A DNA stretch of 7,891 nt from Paracoccaceae bacterium (GTDB lineage Bacteria > Pseudomonadota > Alphaproteobacteria > Rhodobacterales > Rhodobacteraceae): assembly GCA_024304875.1 (NCBI GenBank), contig JAMWZF010000131.1, positions 1 through 7,891 of the forward strand. Reading direction: 5' to 3'. Of the stretch, positions 1-5,925 are shown one piece after another. Both the position numbers and the translations under genes were made by a program. Below the pieces are notes generated by a model. The model searched no databases and had not been told where the DNA came from. It saw only the letters and a program-made list of their open reading frames with translations. Within the stretch, counting starts at the first letter, position 1; every line of letters begins with the position of its first letter.

Positions 1-251
1 TTGACGTATCGGATCGCTTGCCAGTGCCACCTGCCCGCCTCCCTCAGCAGGAAGGCCGGGTTGGGCAGATGCCGCAGGACCCCCATCGCGTCGAGCCGGT
101 CCAGGATCGCATCCGTCCCGTCGGCGCAGTCGTTGGTGAAGACCGTCATGTCGGTGATCCCGATCAGACGGTGATGGGCCACCCATTCGAGGACGTAGGG
201 GCCCTCGTTCTTCATCGGGGTGACCGACGCGATGCGCGGGGCATGGTCCAT
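1..251 (-). CDS. Glycosyltransferase family 2-like protein, N-terminal part (runs off window)
   Basis: Only the first 83 codons are present; the gene continues beyond base 1. The product opens with MDHAPRIASVTPMKNEGPYV, and the residues after it include WVAHHRLIG, TNDCADGTD and a leucine-rich stretch. The MKNEG...LEWVxHHRLIG...TNDCxDGTD pattern is typical of bacterial GT2-like proteins of the Glyco_tranf_2_4 type. In these the acidic NDCxDGTD segment belongs to the nucleotide-sugar and metal-binding part of a GT-A fold. Acceptor and sugar cannot be read from this fragment. The ATG at 251 is chosen because the family motif starts close behind it and an in-frame TGA lies six codons upstream. 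A purine-rich stretch (GAGGCAGAG) lies ahead of it, only a modest ribosome binding site. It follows soxG in the same direction after 86 bases, so read-through from the sox operon is possible but no functional link is evident. Confidence 0.8.
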   Translation of the reverse strand, partial: MDHAPRIASVTPMKNEGPYVLEWVAHHRLIGITDMTVFTNDCADGTDAILDRLDAMGVLRHLPNPAFLLREAGRWHWQAIRYV

Positions 252-264
252 GCGGGCTGCTCTG

Positions 265-281
265 CCTCAGCTTCGTTGAGG
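265..281. other. Short inverted repeat upstream of the glycosyltransferase gene
   Basis: CCTCAGC and GTTGAGG can form a 7-bp stem (one G-U pair in plus-strand RNA, one A-C mismatch in minus-strand RNA) around a 3-base loop. It lies 13 bases ahead of the glycosyltransferase ATG. It lacks a T-run on either side. It could be a weak mRNA structure in the leader of that gene, or chance in GC-rich DNA. Confidence 0.2.
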
Positions 282-332
282 TCAGGTTAATCTCCGCGCG
301 GGCACGGGGCCGGCAGCCTTGCTGCGTGGCGC

Positions 333-350
333 GCCGGTCACGCGACCGGC
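333..350 (-). terminator. Stem-loop spanning the soxG stop codon, possible operon-end structure
   Basis: GCCGGTC and GACCGGC form a perfect 7-bp inverted repeat around a 4-base loop, placed across the last codons and TGA stop of soxG. No T-run follows in the direction of transcription, so it is not a classical intrinsic terminator. A second weaker pairing (GCAGC/GCTGC at 313-325) follows in the gap before the next gene. Together they could slow or partly end sox transcription or protect the mRNA 3' end. The repeat itself is directly visible; the terminator role is inference. Confidence 0.3.
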
Positions 351-910
351 AGGTGCCCCACCGCGGGCGAAGCCGCCGCGTTGGCCAGGAGGTCGAAGAC
401 GTAATCCGCGACAGAGCGGAAGCAGATCAGTTCGGCGCTCGTCTCCGAGGTCAGCCAGATCCCAGCGGCCACCTGCGCCAGCCGGGTGCGGCGCATCTGG
501 CCGGGCCTGAATGCCTCGGGGTGCATGTTCGCCGGGGTCAGCCGGGCCAGCACCTCGCGCAGGCCGGCGCCCTCGAGGGCGATGACCGCCCGTGCGTCGC
601 TGACATCGACGGCAAGGTGGTGGGTGCCGGCCAGCGCCGCGCCGATCCGGGTCACGCCTTCGGCGGCCCTGTCCCGCGCGGTCAGGACCAGCACCTCGTC
701 CGGCGACATCCAGAGCACCGCGCCCTGATCGGACACCTCGGCCCCGCCCTGCCCCGGAAATCCGCTGCCCGCGACCTCGCGGCAGACCGATTGCAGCGCC
801 TCGGCGCCAAGGTCGCCCCGGACCTGGATCATGCCCCGCGGGCCCGTGTCGCGGACCGCCACGGAGCCTTCGGTCCTGCGACCGTGGAGTGCGCTCACCA
901 CCTCAGACAT
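338..910 (-). CDS. soxG: Sarcosine oxidase subunit gamma
   Basis: This encodes the 190-residue gamma subunit of heterotetrameric sarcosine oxidase, a cytoplasmic enzyme that oxidatively demethylates sarcosine to glycine and delivers formaldehyde-level carbon to tetrahydrofolate. Gamma is a small GcvT-like subunit of the complex. Family signs include VDVSDARAVIALEGAG (about residues 101-116), an HPEAFRPGQMRRTRLAQV block (130-147), IW at 151-152 and CFRSVADYVFDLL near the C-terminus (163-175). The length is normal for SoxG, and no signal peptide or membrane segment is seen. The ATG at 910 lies inside the end of soxA (8-base overlap), with a GAGGGGGAG ribosome binding site in the soxA coding region, which suggests translational coupling. 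It is the last sox gene of the operon. A stem-loop covers its stop codon. Confidence 0.93.
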   Translation of the reverse strand: MSEVVSALHGRRTEGSVAVRDTGPRGMIQVRGDLGAEALQSVCREVAGSGFPGQGGAEVSDQGAVLWMSPDEVLVLTARDRAAEGVTRIGAALAGTHHLAVDVSDARAVIALEGAGLREVLARLTPANMHPEAFRPGQMRRTRLAQVAAGIWLTSETSAELICFRSVADYVFDLLANAAASPAVGHLPVA

Positions 911-3899
911 TCTGCTTCTCCCCCTCGGGATCGAAAAAGACCGGGCTGACGATCCGCGCCTCGACGCCGGTGCCGTCCACGCGGGGGAAGGTCAGCACCT
1001 CGCCCATCCGGTCCGGTCCGTCCTTGACGAGGCCCATCGCGATCCCCCGGTCCAGGGTCGGCGAATGATAGGTCGAGGTGACGCGGCCTTGCGTGTTGCG
1101 CTGGCCGTTGGCGTTCGTCCCCTCGGCCACCGCATAGGCGCCCTCGGGCAGGACGGAGCCATCAAGCGTCTGGAGTCCCACGAGTTTCCATCGGTCGGGG
1201 CTGGCGAGGAACTCCCTCTCCTGTCCGCGCTTGCCGATGTAGTCGTCCTTCTTCTTCGAGATCGCCCAGGACAGGCCCAGGTCCTGCGGGATCACCGTGC
1301 CCTCGGTTTCGTCCCCGATCATGATGAAGCCCTTCTCGGCCCGCATCACGTGCAGCGCCTCGGTGCCGTAGGGCATGACACCGAACTCCTGCCCGGCCTC
1401 CATCAGCGCCTCCCAAAGCGCGAGGCCCTGACCGGCGGCCACCGCGACCTCGAAGCTGAGCTCGCCGGAGAAGGAGATGCGGAAGACGCGCGCCGGGATG
1501 CCGGCCAGCGTGCCCGTCGCCCAGCCCATGAAGGGCAGCGTCTCGGCGGAGAGGTCCATGCCGCCGAGTTTCTCCAGGACTTTCCGGGCCTTGGGGCCGA
1601 CGACGGCGATCTGGGCGTATTGCTCGGTCAGGTTCGCGGTGTAGACCTTCCAGTCCCACCACTCGGTCTGGAGCCATTCCTCCATGTGGGCGTGGACCCG
1701 GTCGGCGCCGCCCGAGGTGGTGTGGCAGAGGAAGGTGTCCTCATCCAGCCGCGCCACAACGCCGTCGTCCATCAGGAAGCCGTTTTCCGAGCACATGAGG
1801 CCATAGCGGCATTTGCCGGGGGCCAGGGTGCTCATCATGTTCGTATACAGCATGTCCATGAAACGGCCCGCGTCGGGGCCCTTGACGATGATCTTGCCGA
1901 GGGTGGATGCGTCAAGCAATCCAAGGCCTTGGCGGGTGTTGTTGATCTCGCGCGCGACGGATTGCTCGCGGCTCTCGTCGCCGCGTTTGAACGTGTAGGG
2001 CCGGCGCCAGTGGCCGACGGGTTCGAAGTCGGCGCCGTTCGCCTCGTGCCAGCCGTGCAGCGGGCTGCGGCGGAGGGGCTGGAACAGCGCGCCCCGCGCC
2101 TCGCCGGCGATGGAGCCCATCGAGATCGGCGTATAGGGCGGGCGGAAGGTGGTGGTGCCGACCTGCGGGATGTCCTCTCCCAAAGCATGAGCAAGGGTCG
2201 CGAGGCCGTTGATGTTGCTGAGTTTCCCCTGGTCGGTCGCCATGCCGAGCGTGGTGTATCGCTTGGCGTGTTCGACGCTCTCAAAGCCCTCGCGGGCGGC
2301 CAGTTGCACGTCCGAGACCTTCACGTCGTTCTGGTAGTCCAGCCAGGCCTTGGCGCGCAGCTCGGGCTTGGCGCCCTGAGGCATCATCCAGACGGGGGCG
2401 ATGGGACCCTCGGCGGTCACCTCTGCGGTGGGCGCATCGCCCGCGTCGGCACCGGCGGCCTTGGCGCCCGCGGCATGAGCATCGGAAAGCACGGAAGACG
2501 TTGCCATTTCGCCGTTCGCGGCGCCTGCGGGGATCACGAAGACCGCGCCGTCGGCGCCGGTCGGCCCCTTGTCCGGGTTGGGGCGGAAGGCGGCCTGCGC
2601 CTCGTCCCAGGTCAGCTTGCCGCCGCAGTGGGACCACAGGTGCACGACCGGCGACCAGCCACCCGACACGGCAACGGCGTCGCAGGCGATCTCCTCGAGC
2701 ACCGCGCCCTCGCCCGCCTGCGCCGCGATGGCGACGCCGGTTACGAATTTGCGACCTTTGACCTTGGCGATGGCCTTGCCCGAAAGGACCTTTACTCCGA
2801 GGGATTTCACTTCCTCGACCAGCGGGCCTTCCGGCGCGGCGCGGGCGTCGATGACCGCCGGAACCTCGAGGCCGGCCTTCTTGAGCGCGATGGCAGTCCG
2901 GTAAGCGTCGTCGTTGTTGGTCACGACCACGGTGCGGTCGCCGGGCGAGACGGCCCAGTTGACCACGTAATCCCGCACGGCGGAGGCCAGCATGACGCCC
3001 GGAATATCGTTGCCCGCGAAGGACAAGGGCCGCTCGATCGCGCCGGTCGCGGTCACGATGCGGCCGGCCCGGACGCGCCACAGGCGGTGGCGGGGGCCGG
3101 CCTTGTCGGCCAGGTGGTCGGTCAGCCGTTCGTAGCAGAGGGCATAGCCGTGGTCGTAGACACCGGCGGCCATGCAGCGCAGGCGAAGGTCGACATTATC
3201 CATGTCTTCAAGGGTTTGCACGGCGTCCTTGATCCACGCCTCGGCGGGCTTGCCGTCGATCACGGCGCCATCGACGGGCGCGCGGCCGCCCCAGTGGCCG
3301 GCCTGTTCGACCAGCAGCACCTTCGCCCCGGCCCGTCCGGCGGCGAGCGCAGCGGCAAGGCCCGCGATGCCGCCCCCGGCGATCAGCACGTCGACGTGGG
3401 CGTAGTAGTGCTCGTAAGTATCCGCGTCCCGGTCCCTGGGCGCGGCGCCGAGCCCGGCGGACTGGCGGATGAAGGGCTCGTAGACGTGCTTCCAGAAGGG
3501 GCGCGGGTGGATGAACATCTTGTAGTAGAAGCCCGCGGGCAGGAAGCGCGAGAGGTGCTTGTTGATGCCGCCGACGTCGAACTCGAGGCTGGGCCAATGG
3601 TTCTGGCTGCGCGCCGTGAGGCCGGGGAACAGCTCCTGCGTGGTGGCCCGCTGGTTCGGCTCGAAATGACCGTCGGTGCCGATGCCCATCAGCGCATTGG
3701 GCTCTTCCGCGCCAGAGGCGACGACACCGCGCGGACGGTGGTACTTGAACGACCGGCCCATGAGGGTCTGCCCGGCGCCGAGCATGGCGGAGGCGAGCGT
3801 GTCACCCGCGTAACCGGAGAGGCGCTTGCCGTTGAAGGTGAATTCCACGCGGGCGCCGCGGTCGATCAGGCGGCCGCCGGTGGCGAGACGGGTGCTCAT
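903..3899 (-). CDS. soxA: Sarcosine oxidase subunit alpha
   Basis: This encodes the 998-residue alpha subunit of heterotetrameric sarcosine oxidase. The order from the N-terminus is: a Fer2_4-like region (about 15-110, with GYAGDTLASAML and FKYHRPRGVVASGAEEPNAL) that has no cysteine and so cannot hold an iron-sulfur cluster; a dinucleotide-binding domain with GGGIAG at 175-180 and acidic E198 ending the second strand; and a TATGAIERP segment (283-291). A linker region with REGFESVEHAKRYTTLGMAT (536-555) follows, and then a GcvT-like folate-binding domain (about 600-990, including RQGLGLLDASTLGKI). In characterised homologues alpha binds NAD+ and tetrahydrofolate, and the GcvT half captures the one-carbon unit made at the beta-subunit flavin. 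Length is that of full SoxA. The ATG is supported by GGAGGG upstream and a 4-base ATGA overlap with soxD. The end overlaps soxG by 8 bases. Confidence 0.96.
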   Translation of the reverse strand: MSTRLATGGRLIDRGARVEFTFNGKRLSGYAGDTLASAMLGAGQTLMGRSFKYHRPRGVVASGAEEPNALMGIGTDGHFEPNQRATTQELFPGLTARSQNHWPSLEFDVGGINKHLSRFLPAGFYYKMFIHPRPFWKHVYEPFIRQSAGLGAAPRDRDADTYEHYYAHVDVLIAGGGIAGLAAALAAGRAGAKVLLVEQAGHWGGRAPVDGAVIDGKPAEAWIKDAVQTLEDMDNVDLRLRCMAAGVYDHGYALCYERLTDHLADKAGPRHRLWRVRAGRIVTATGAIERPLSFAGNDIPGVMLASAVRDYVVNWAVSPGDRTVVVTNNDDAYRTAIALKKAGLEVPAVIDARAAPEGPLVEEVKSLGVKVLSGKAIAKVKGRKFVTGVAIAAQAGEGAVLEEIACDAVAVSGGWSPVVHLWSHCGGKLTWDEAQAAFRPNPDKGPTGADGAVFVIPAGAANGEMATSSVLSDAHAAGAKAAGADAGDAPTAEVTAEGPIAPVWMMPQGAKPELRAKAWLDYQNDVKVSDVQLAAREGFESVEHAKRYTTLGMATDQGKLSNINGLATLAHALGEDIPQVGTTTFRPPYTPISMGSIAGEARGALFQPLRRSPLHGWHEANGADFEPVGHWRRPYTFKRGDESREQSVAREINNTRQGLGLLDASTLGKIIVKGPDAGRFMDMLYTNMMSTLAPGKCRYGLMCSENGFLMDDGVVARLDEDTFLCHTTSGGADRVHAHMEEWLQTEWWDWKVYTANLTEQYAQIAVVGPKARKVLEKLGGMDLSAETLPFMGWATGTLAGIPARVFRISFSGELSFEVAVAAGQGLALWEALMEAGQEFGVMPYGTEALHVMRAEKGFIMIGDETEGTVIPQDLGLSWAISKKKDDYIGKRGQEREFLASPDRWKLVGLQTLDGSVLPEGAYAVAEGTNANGQRNTQGRVTSTYHSPTLDRGIAMGLVKDGPDRMGEVLTFPRVDGTGVEARIVSPVFFDPEGEKQNV

Positions 3900-4225
3900 G
3901 CGAGGTCCCTCCAGCGCCAGCCGGGGCGCTTTTCCCGAATTTTCTCAATCAGATCGGCGGGCGGTTCGGTCACCTGCGCCGGGTAGGTGCCGAAGACCTC
4001 GAGAGTCATGGTGCAGCGGGCGGCGTGGAACCACTTGCCGCAGCCGTAGGCGTGCCGCCAGCGCTCGAAATGCACGCCGCGGGGGTTTTCACGCAGGAAG
4101 AGGTACTGTTCGAACTCGGTGTCGTCCGAGCCGGGGCCGAAGCGCGTCAGGTGCGCTTCGCCGCCGGGCGACAGCTCGGTCTCGTCGCACTGCACGCCGC
4201 AGTACGGGCATTGAAGCGTCAGCAT
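3896..4225 (-). CDS. soxD: Sarcosine oxidase subunit delta (zinc-binding)
   Basis: This encodes the 109-residue delta subunit, the small zinc-containing part of the heterotetramer. C6 and C9 (CPYC) plus H58 and C62 (HAYGC) fit the two-Cys, His, Cys zinc site known from SoxD structures. C13 is an extra nearby cysteine. Other family signs are GGEAHLTRFGPGSDD (21-35), FLRENPRGVHFERWRHAYGC (43-62) and the KWFHAARCT segment after it. It is soluble, with no signal peptide. The start at 4225 has a strong GGGAGGT ribosome binding site 6 bases upstream. The stop overlaps the soxA start (ATGA), so soxA translation is probably coupled to it. It lies 42 bases after the 45-codon membrane-protein gene, with a small stem-loop in that gap. 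Confidence 0.95.
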   Translation of the reverse strand: MLTLQCPYCGVQCDETELSPGGEAHLTRFGPGSDDTEFEQYLFLRENPRGVHFERWRHAYGCGKWFHAARCTMTLEVFGTYPAQVTEPPADLIEKIREKRPGWRWRDLA

Positions 4226-4231
4226 GGGGGC

Positions 4232-4238
4232 ACCTCCC
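4232..4238 (-). promoter_or_regulatory. Strong ribosome binding site of soxD
   Basis: GGGAGGT ends 6 bases before the soxD ATG and is a near-perfect anti-16S match. It is much stronger than anything ahead of soxB. It also closely resembles the site before the small membrane-protein gene at 4412-4417, in both core and spacing. Confidence 0.75.
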
Positions 4239-4243
4239 GAAGG

Positions 4244-4266
4244 GCCGCCCCCATGGGACAGGCGGC
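4244..4266 (-). other. Intercistronic stem-loop between the small membrane-protein gene and soxD
   Basis: GCCGCC and GGCGGC form a 6-bp inverted repeat around an 11-base loop that itself contains CCCATGGG. It starts one base after the small gene's TAA stop and ends just upstream of the soxD ribosome binding site. There is no T-run, so termination is unlikely. It could mark an mRNA processing point or affect soxD initiation. Short GC repeats are common by chance in such DNA. Confidence 0.3.
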
Positions 4267-4267
4267 G

Positions 4268-4405
4268 TTATTCTTCGACTTCGAGCTCGACGTCGTCGTC
4301 GACGGTCTCACCGACTTCCTCGGCCGCCTCGAAGACACCGGCGAAGAAGAGAACGACGAGCAGGACGATGATCGCCAGGATGGCGATGACGATATTGCGG
4401 CCCAT
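4268..4405 (-). CDS. Small acidic-tailed single-pass membrane protein in the sox operon
   Basis: A complete 45-codon gene lies between soxB and soxD, easily missed because of its size. The product begins MGRN and continues with an uninterrupted hydrophobic stretch (residues 5-25, mostly I, V, L, F), predicted as one transmembrane helix. A 20-residue tail follows with 11 Asp/Glu and no Lys or Arg (EAAEEVGETVDDDVELEVEE). The single Arg at position 3 favours an N-in orientation, putting the acidic tail in the periplasm, though the short N-terminus leaves this open. GGAGGT lies 6 bases before the ATG, strongly supporting translation. It is 79 bases after soxB and 42 before soxD, so almost surely cotranscribed. 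I do not recognise a named family. A signal-peptide-like or anchor role is possible, but no cleavage site is clear. The function is unknown; a link to sarcosine oxidation is suggested only by position. Confidence 0.8.
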   Translation of the reverse strand: MGRNIVIAILAIIVLLVVLFFAGVFEAAEEVGETVDDDVELEVEE

Positions 4406-4411
4406 GGGGTT

Positions 4412-4417
4412 ACCTCC
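4412..4417 (-). promoter_or_regulatory. Strong ribosome binding site of the small membrane-protein gene
   Basis: GGAGGT is separated by exactly 6 bases (AACCCC) from the ATG at 4405. It decides the reality and the start of the 45-codon gene, since a perfect site at optimal spacing is unlikely by chance ahead of a hydrophobic reading frame. Confidence 0.75.
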
Positions 4418-4484
4418 GGGGTTGCGTTGCCCCCGAGGACGTAGCGCGCCGACCGCACCGTCAACTTTGCGTTATCCAGGTCCA

Positions 4485-5729
4485 TCAGTGCGCCACCCCC
4501 GCCGCCACGCTCTCGTCGATGAACCGACCCTCGCGGAACCGGGTCATCGAGAAGGGATCGGCGATGGAGGAGCCGCCCCTGGCCATCAGCTCGGCCATGG
4601 CGAAGCCCGAGCCCGGGATCGCCTTGAACCCGCCGGTGCCCCAGCCGCAGTTCATGAAGATGCCCTCGACCGGCGTTTTGGACAGGATCGGCGAGCGGTC
4701 GCCGGTCATGTCCACGATCCCGCCCCATTGCCGCAGCATCTTGAGCCGCGAGATCATCGGGAAGGTCTCGATCAGCGCGCGGACCGTTTCCTCGATGTGG
4801 TGGAAGGACCCGCGCTGGGTGTAGTTGTTGTAGCCGTCGGCGCCGCCGCCGATGACCATCTCGCCCTTGTCGGACTGGCTCATGTAGCCGTGGACGGTGT
4901 TGGCCATGACGACGACGTCCATGCAGGGCTTGATCGGCTCGCTCACCAGCGCCTGAAGCGCGACGGATTCGATGGGCAGCCGGAAGCCGGCCATGTCGGC
5001 GAGGTGGCCCGAGTGCCCGGCCACGACGATGCCGAGCTTGCCGCAGGTGATGGCGCCCCTGGAGGTCTCGACGCCCTTCACGCGGCCGCCCTCGGTGGTG
5101 ATCCCCGTCACCTCGCACTTCTGGATGATGTCCATGCCCATGTCCGAGCAGGCGCGGGCATAGCCCCAGGCCACGGCGTCGTGCCGGGCGGTGCCGCCGC
5201 GGGACTGCCAGAGACCGCCGAGGACGGGGTAGCGCGGCCCGTCCAAAGAGATGATCGGGACCAGTTCCTTGACCCGCTGGGGCGAGATGAACTCGGTCTT
5301 CACGCCTTGCAGCGCGTTGGCCTGGGCGGTGCGCTTGTAGCCGCGGACCTCGTGCTCGGTCTGGGCGAGCATGATGACGCCGCGGGGGCTGAACATGATG
5401 TTGTAGTTGAGGTCCTGGGACAGCGTCTCGTAGAGCGAGCGCGACTTTTCGTAGATCGCCGCCGAGGGATCCTGCAGGTAGTTCGACCGGATGATCGTCG
5501 TGTTCCGGCCGGTGTTGCCGCCGCCGAGCCAGCCCTTTTCGAGGATGGCGACGTTCCTGATGCCGTGGTCCTTGCCGAGGTGGTAGGCCGTGGCCAGCCC
5601 GTGCCCGCCGGCGCCGATGATGATGACGTCGTAGTGCTTTTTCGGCTCGGGCGAGCGCCAGGCCCGCTCCCACCCGGTGTGGTGGCGCAGGGCCTCTCGG
5701 GCGATGGCGAAGGCGGAGTAGCGTTTCAT
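4485..5729 (-). CDS. soxB: Sarcosine oxidase subunit beta (flavin subunit)
   Basis: This encodes the 414-residue beta subunit, the DAO/GlcD-type flavoprotein that oxidises sarcosine. The N-terminus MKRYSAFAIAREAL, then GWERAWRSPEPKKHYD, matches the conserved start of SoxB and fixes the ATG at 5729. The Rossmann motif DVIIIGAGGHGLATAYHL begins at residue 34 (GAGGHG 39-44). LEKGWLGGGNTGRNTTIIRS (63-82) is the second flavin-binding element. GGTARHDAVAW contains H183, which by context matches the histidine that carries covalent FMN in characterised SoxB. CGWGTGGFKAIPGSG (about 361-375) is the C-terminal FAD-binding motif. Length is normal for the family. It is first in the operon and no strong ribosome binding site is seen (CCGGACCCCGCCG before ATG), unlike its downstream neighbours. 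Related demethylases exist for other methylated amines, but the overall match favours sarcosine. Confidence 0.96.
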   Translation of the reverse strand: MKRYSAFAIAREALRHHTGWERAWRSPEPKKHYDVIIIGAGGHGLATAYHLGKDHGIRNVAILEKGWLGGGNTGRNTTIIRSNYLQDPSAAIYEKSRSLYETLSQDLNYNIMFSPRGVIMLAQTEHEVRGYKRTAQANALQGVKTEFISPQRVKELVPIISLDGPRYPVLGGLWQSRGGTARHDAVAWGYARACSDMGMDIIQKCEVTGITTEGGRVKGVETSRGAITCGKLGIVVAGHSGHLADMAGFRLPIESVALQALVSEPIKPCMDVVVMANTVHGYMSQSDKGEMVIGGGADGYNNYTQRGSFHHIEETVRALIETFPMISRLKMLRQWGGIVDMTGDRSPILSKTPVEGIFMNCGWGTGGFKAIPGSGFAMAELMARGGSSIADPFSMTRFREGRFIDESVAAGVAH

Positions 5730-5755
5730 CGGCGGGGTCCGGAATCGGGGCTGGT

Positions 5756-5769
5756 CGGGCTTGGGCCCG
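5756..5769. other. Small inverted repeat in the soxB leader region
   Basis: CGGGC and GCCCG flank a TTGG loop, a perfect 5-bp stem with a 4-base loop. It sits about 27 bases upstream of the soxB start, so it could form in the soxB mRNA leader if transcription starts further upstream. The repeat is short, and chance occurrence is quite possible. Confidence 0.2.
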
Positions 5770-5783
5770 TGTTGTCGTCATAG

Positions 5784-5795
5784 GCCCCATGGGGC
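5784..5795. promoter_or_regulatory. Perfect 12-bp palindrome upstream of soxB, candidate operator
   Basis: GCCCCATGGGGC is perfectly self-complementary and lies 55 bases upstream of the soxB start. Its position suits a regulator site for the sox operon, but I do not recognise the motif. GC-rich palindromes arise easily at this base composition. Confidence 0.25.
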
Positions 5796-5862
5796 GCAAG
5801 AGGCGACGGAGGGCGGCATGATCCGATCCGATTGCGACAGGCCTGCGCCCAGATGTCCCTTT

Positions 5863-5875
5863 CGCGCCGGGCGCG
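5863..5875. promoter_or_regulatory. 13-bp palindrome upstream of ccmI, candidate operator
   Basis: CGCGCC and GGCGCG flank a single central base, a perfect dyad 50 bases upstream of the ccmI start. It overlaps the only loose rightward promoter candidate. It could bind a dimeric regulator or form RNA structure. It is all G and C, so chance is a real alternative. Confidence 0.22.
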
Positions 5876-5925
5876 GGCGGATTACATGCGCGGGACCCGT
5901 GTCTTGCGGGGGTCATGGGGGCTCG

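Larger units (their letters stand above)
5730..5925. promoter_or_regulatory. Divergent intergenic region between soxB and ccmI
   Basis: This 196-base gap must hold the promoter of the sox operon (leftward) and probably that of ccmI (rightward). I see no convincing -35/-10 pair in either direction. The best rightward candidate (TTTCGC, 17 bases, TACATG) matches consensus poorly. The gap has several inverted repeats (5756-5769, 5784-5795, 5863-5875) and a short tandem ATCCG repeat near 5821-5830. An open frame continuous with ccmI enters from 5761 but lacks family character, so the region is treated as non-coding. Confidence 0.5.

Noticed and set aside
831..3986. Very long plus-strand open frame (over 1000 codons) opposite soxA
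   Set aside because: It is antisense to soxA, whose product has clear family domains along its length. The antisense product is low-complexity in Gly, Ala, Val, His and Asp without recognisable motifs, as expected from a high-GC shadow frame.
4440..4470. TTGACG...TACGTC as an internal promoter ahead of the small membrane-protein gene
   Set aside because: The -10 match is poor and the spacer is 15 bases, so an internal promoter cannot be supported from sequence alone.
4219..4485. Alternative gene starting at the ATG that overlaps the soxB TGA (TGATG)
   Set aside because: The frame becomes Ser- and Arg-rich after about 28 codons as it passes through the small membrane-protein gene out of frame. 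No ribosome binding site of note precedes it.
4224..5783. 519-codon plus-strand open frame opposite soxB
   Set aside because: Antisense shadow of a clearly real soxB; no domain motifs seen in the product.
5761..5925. 55-residue N-terminal extension of CcmI
   Set aside because: The extension is Cys-, Arg- and Gly-rich and unlike CcmI. The ATG at 5926 begins directly at the expected first membrane helix.
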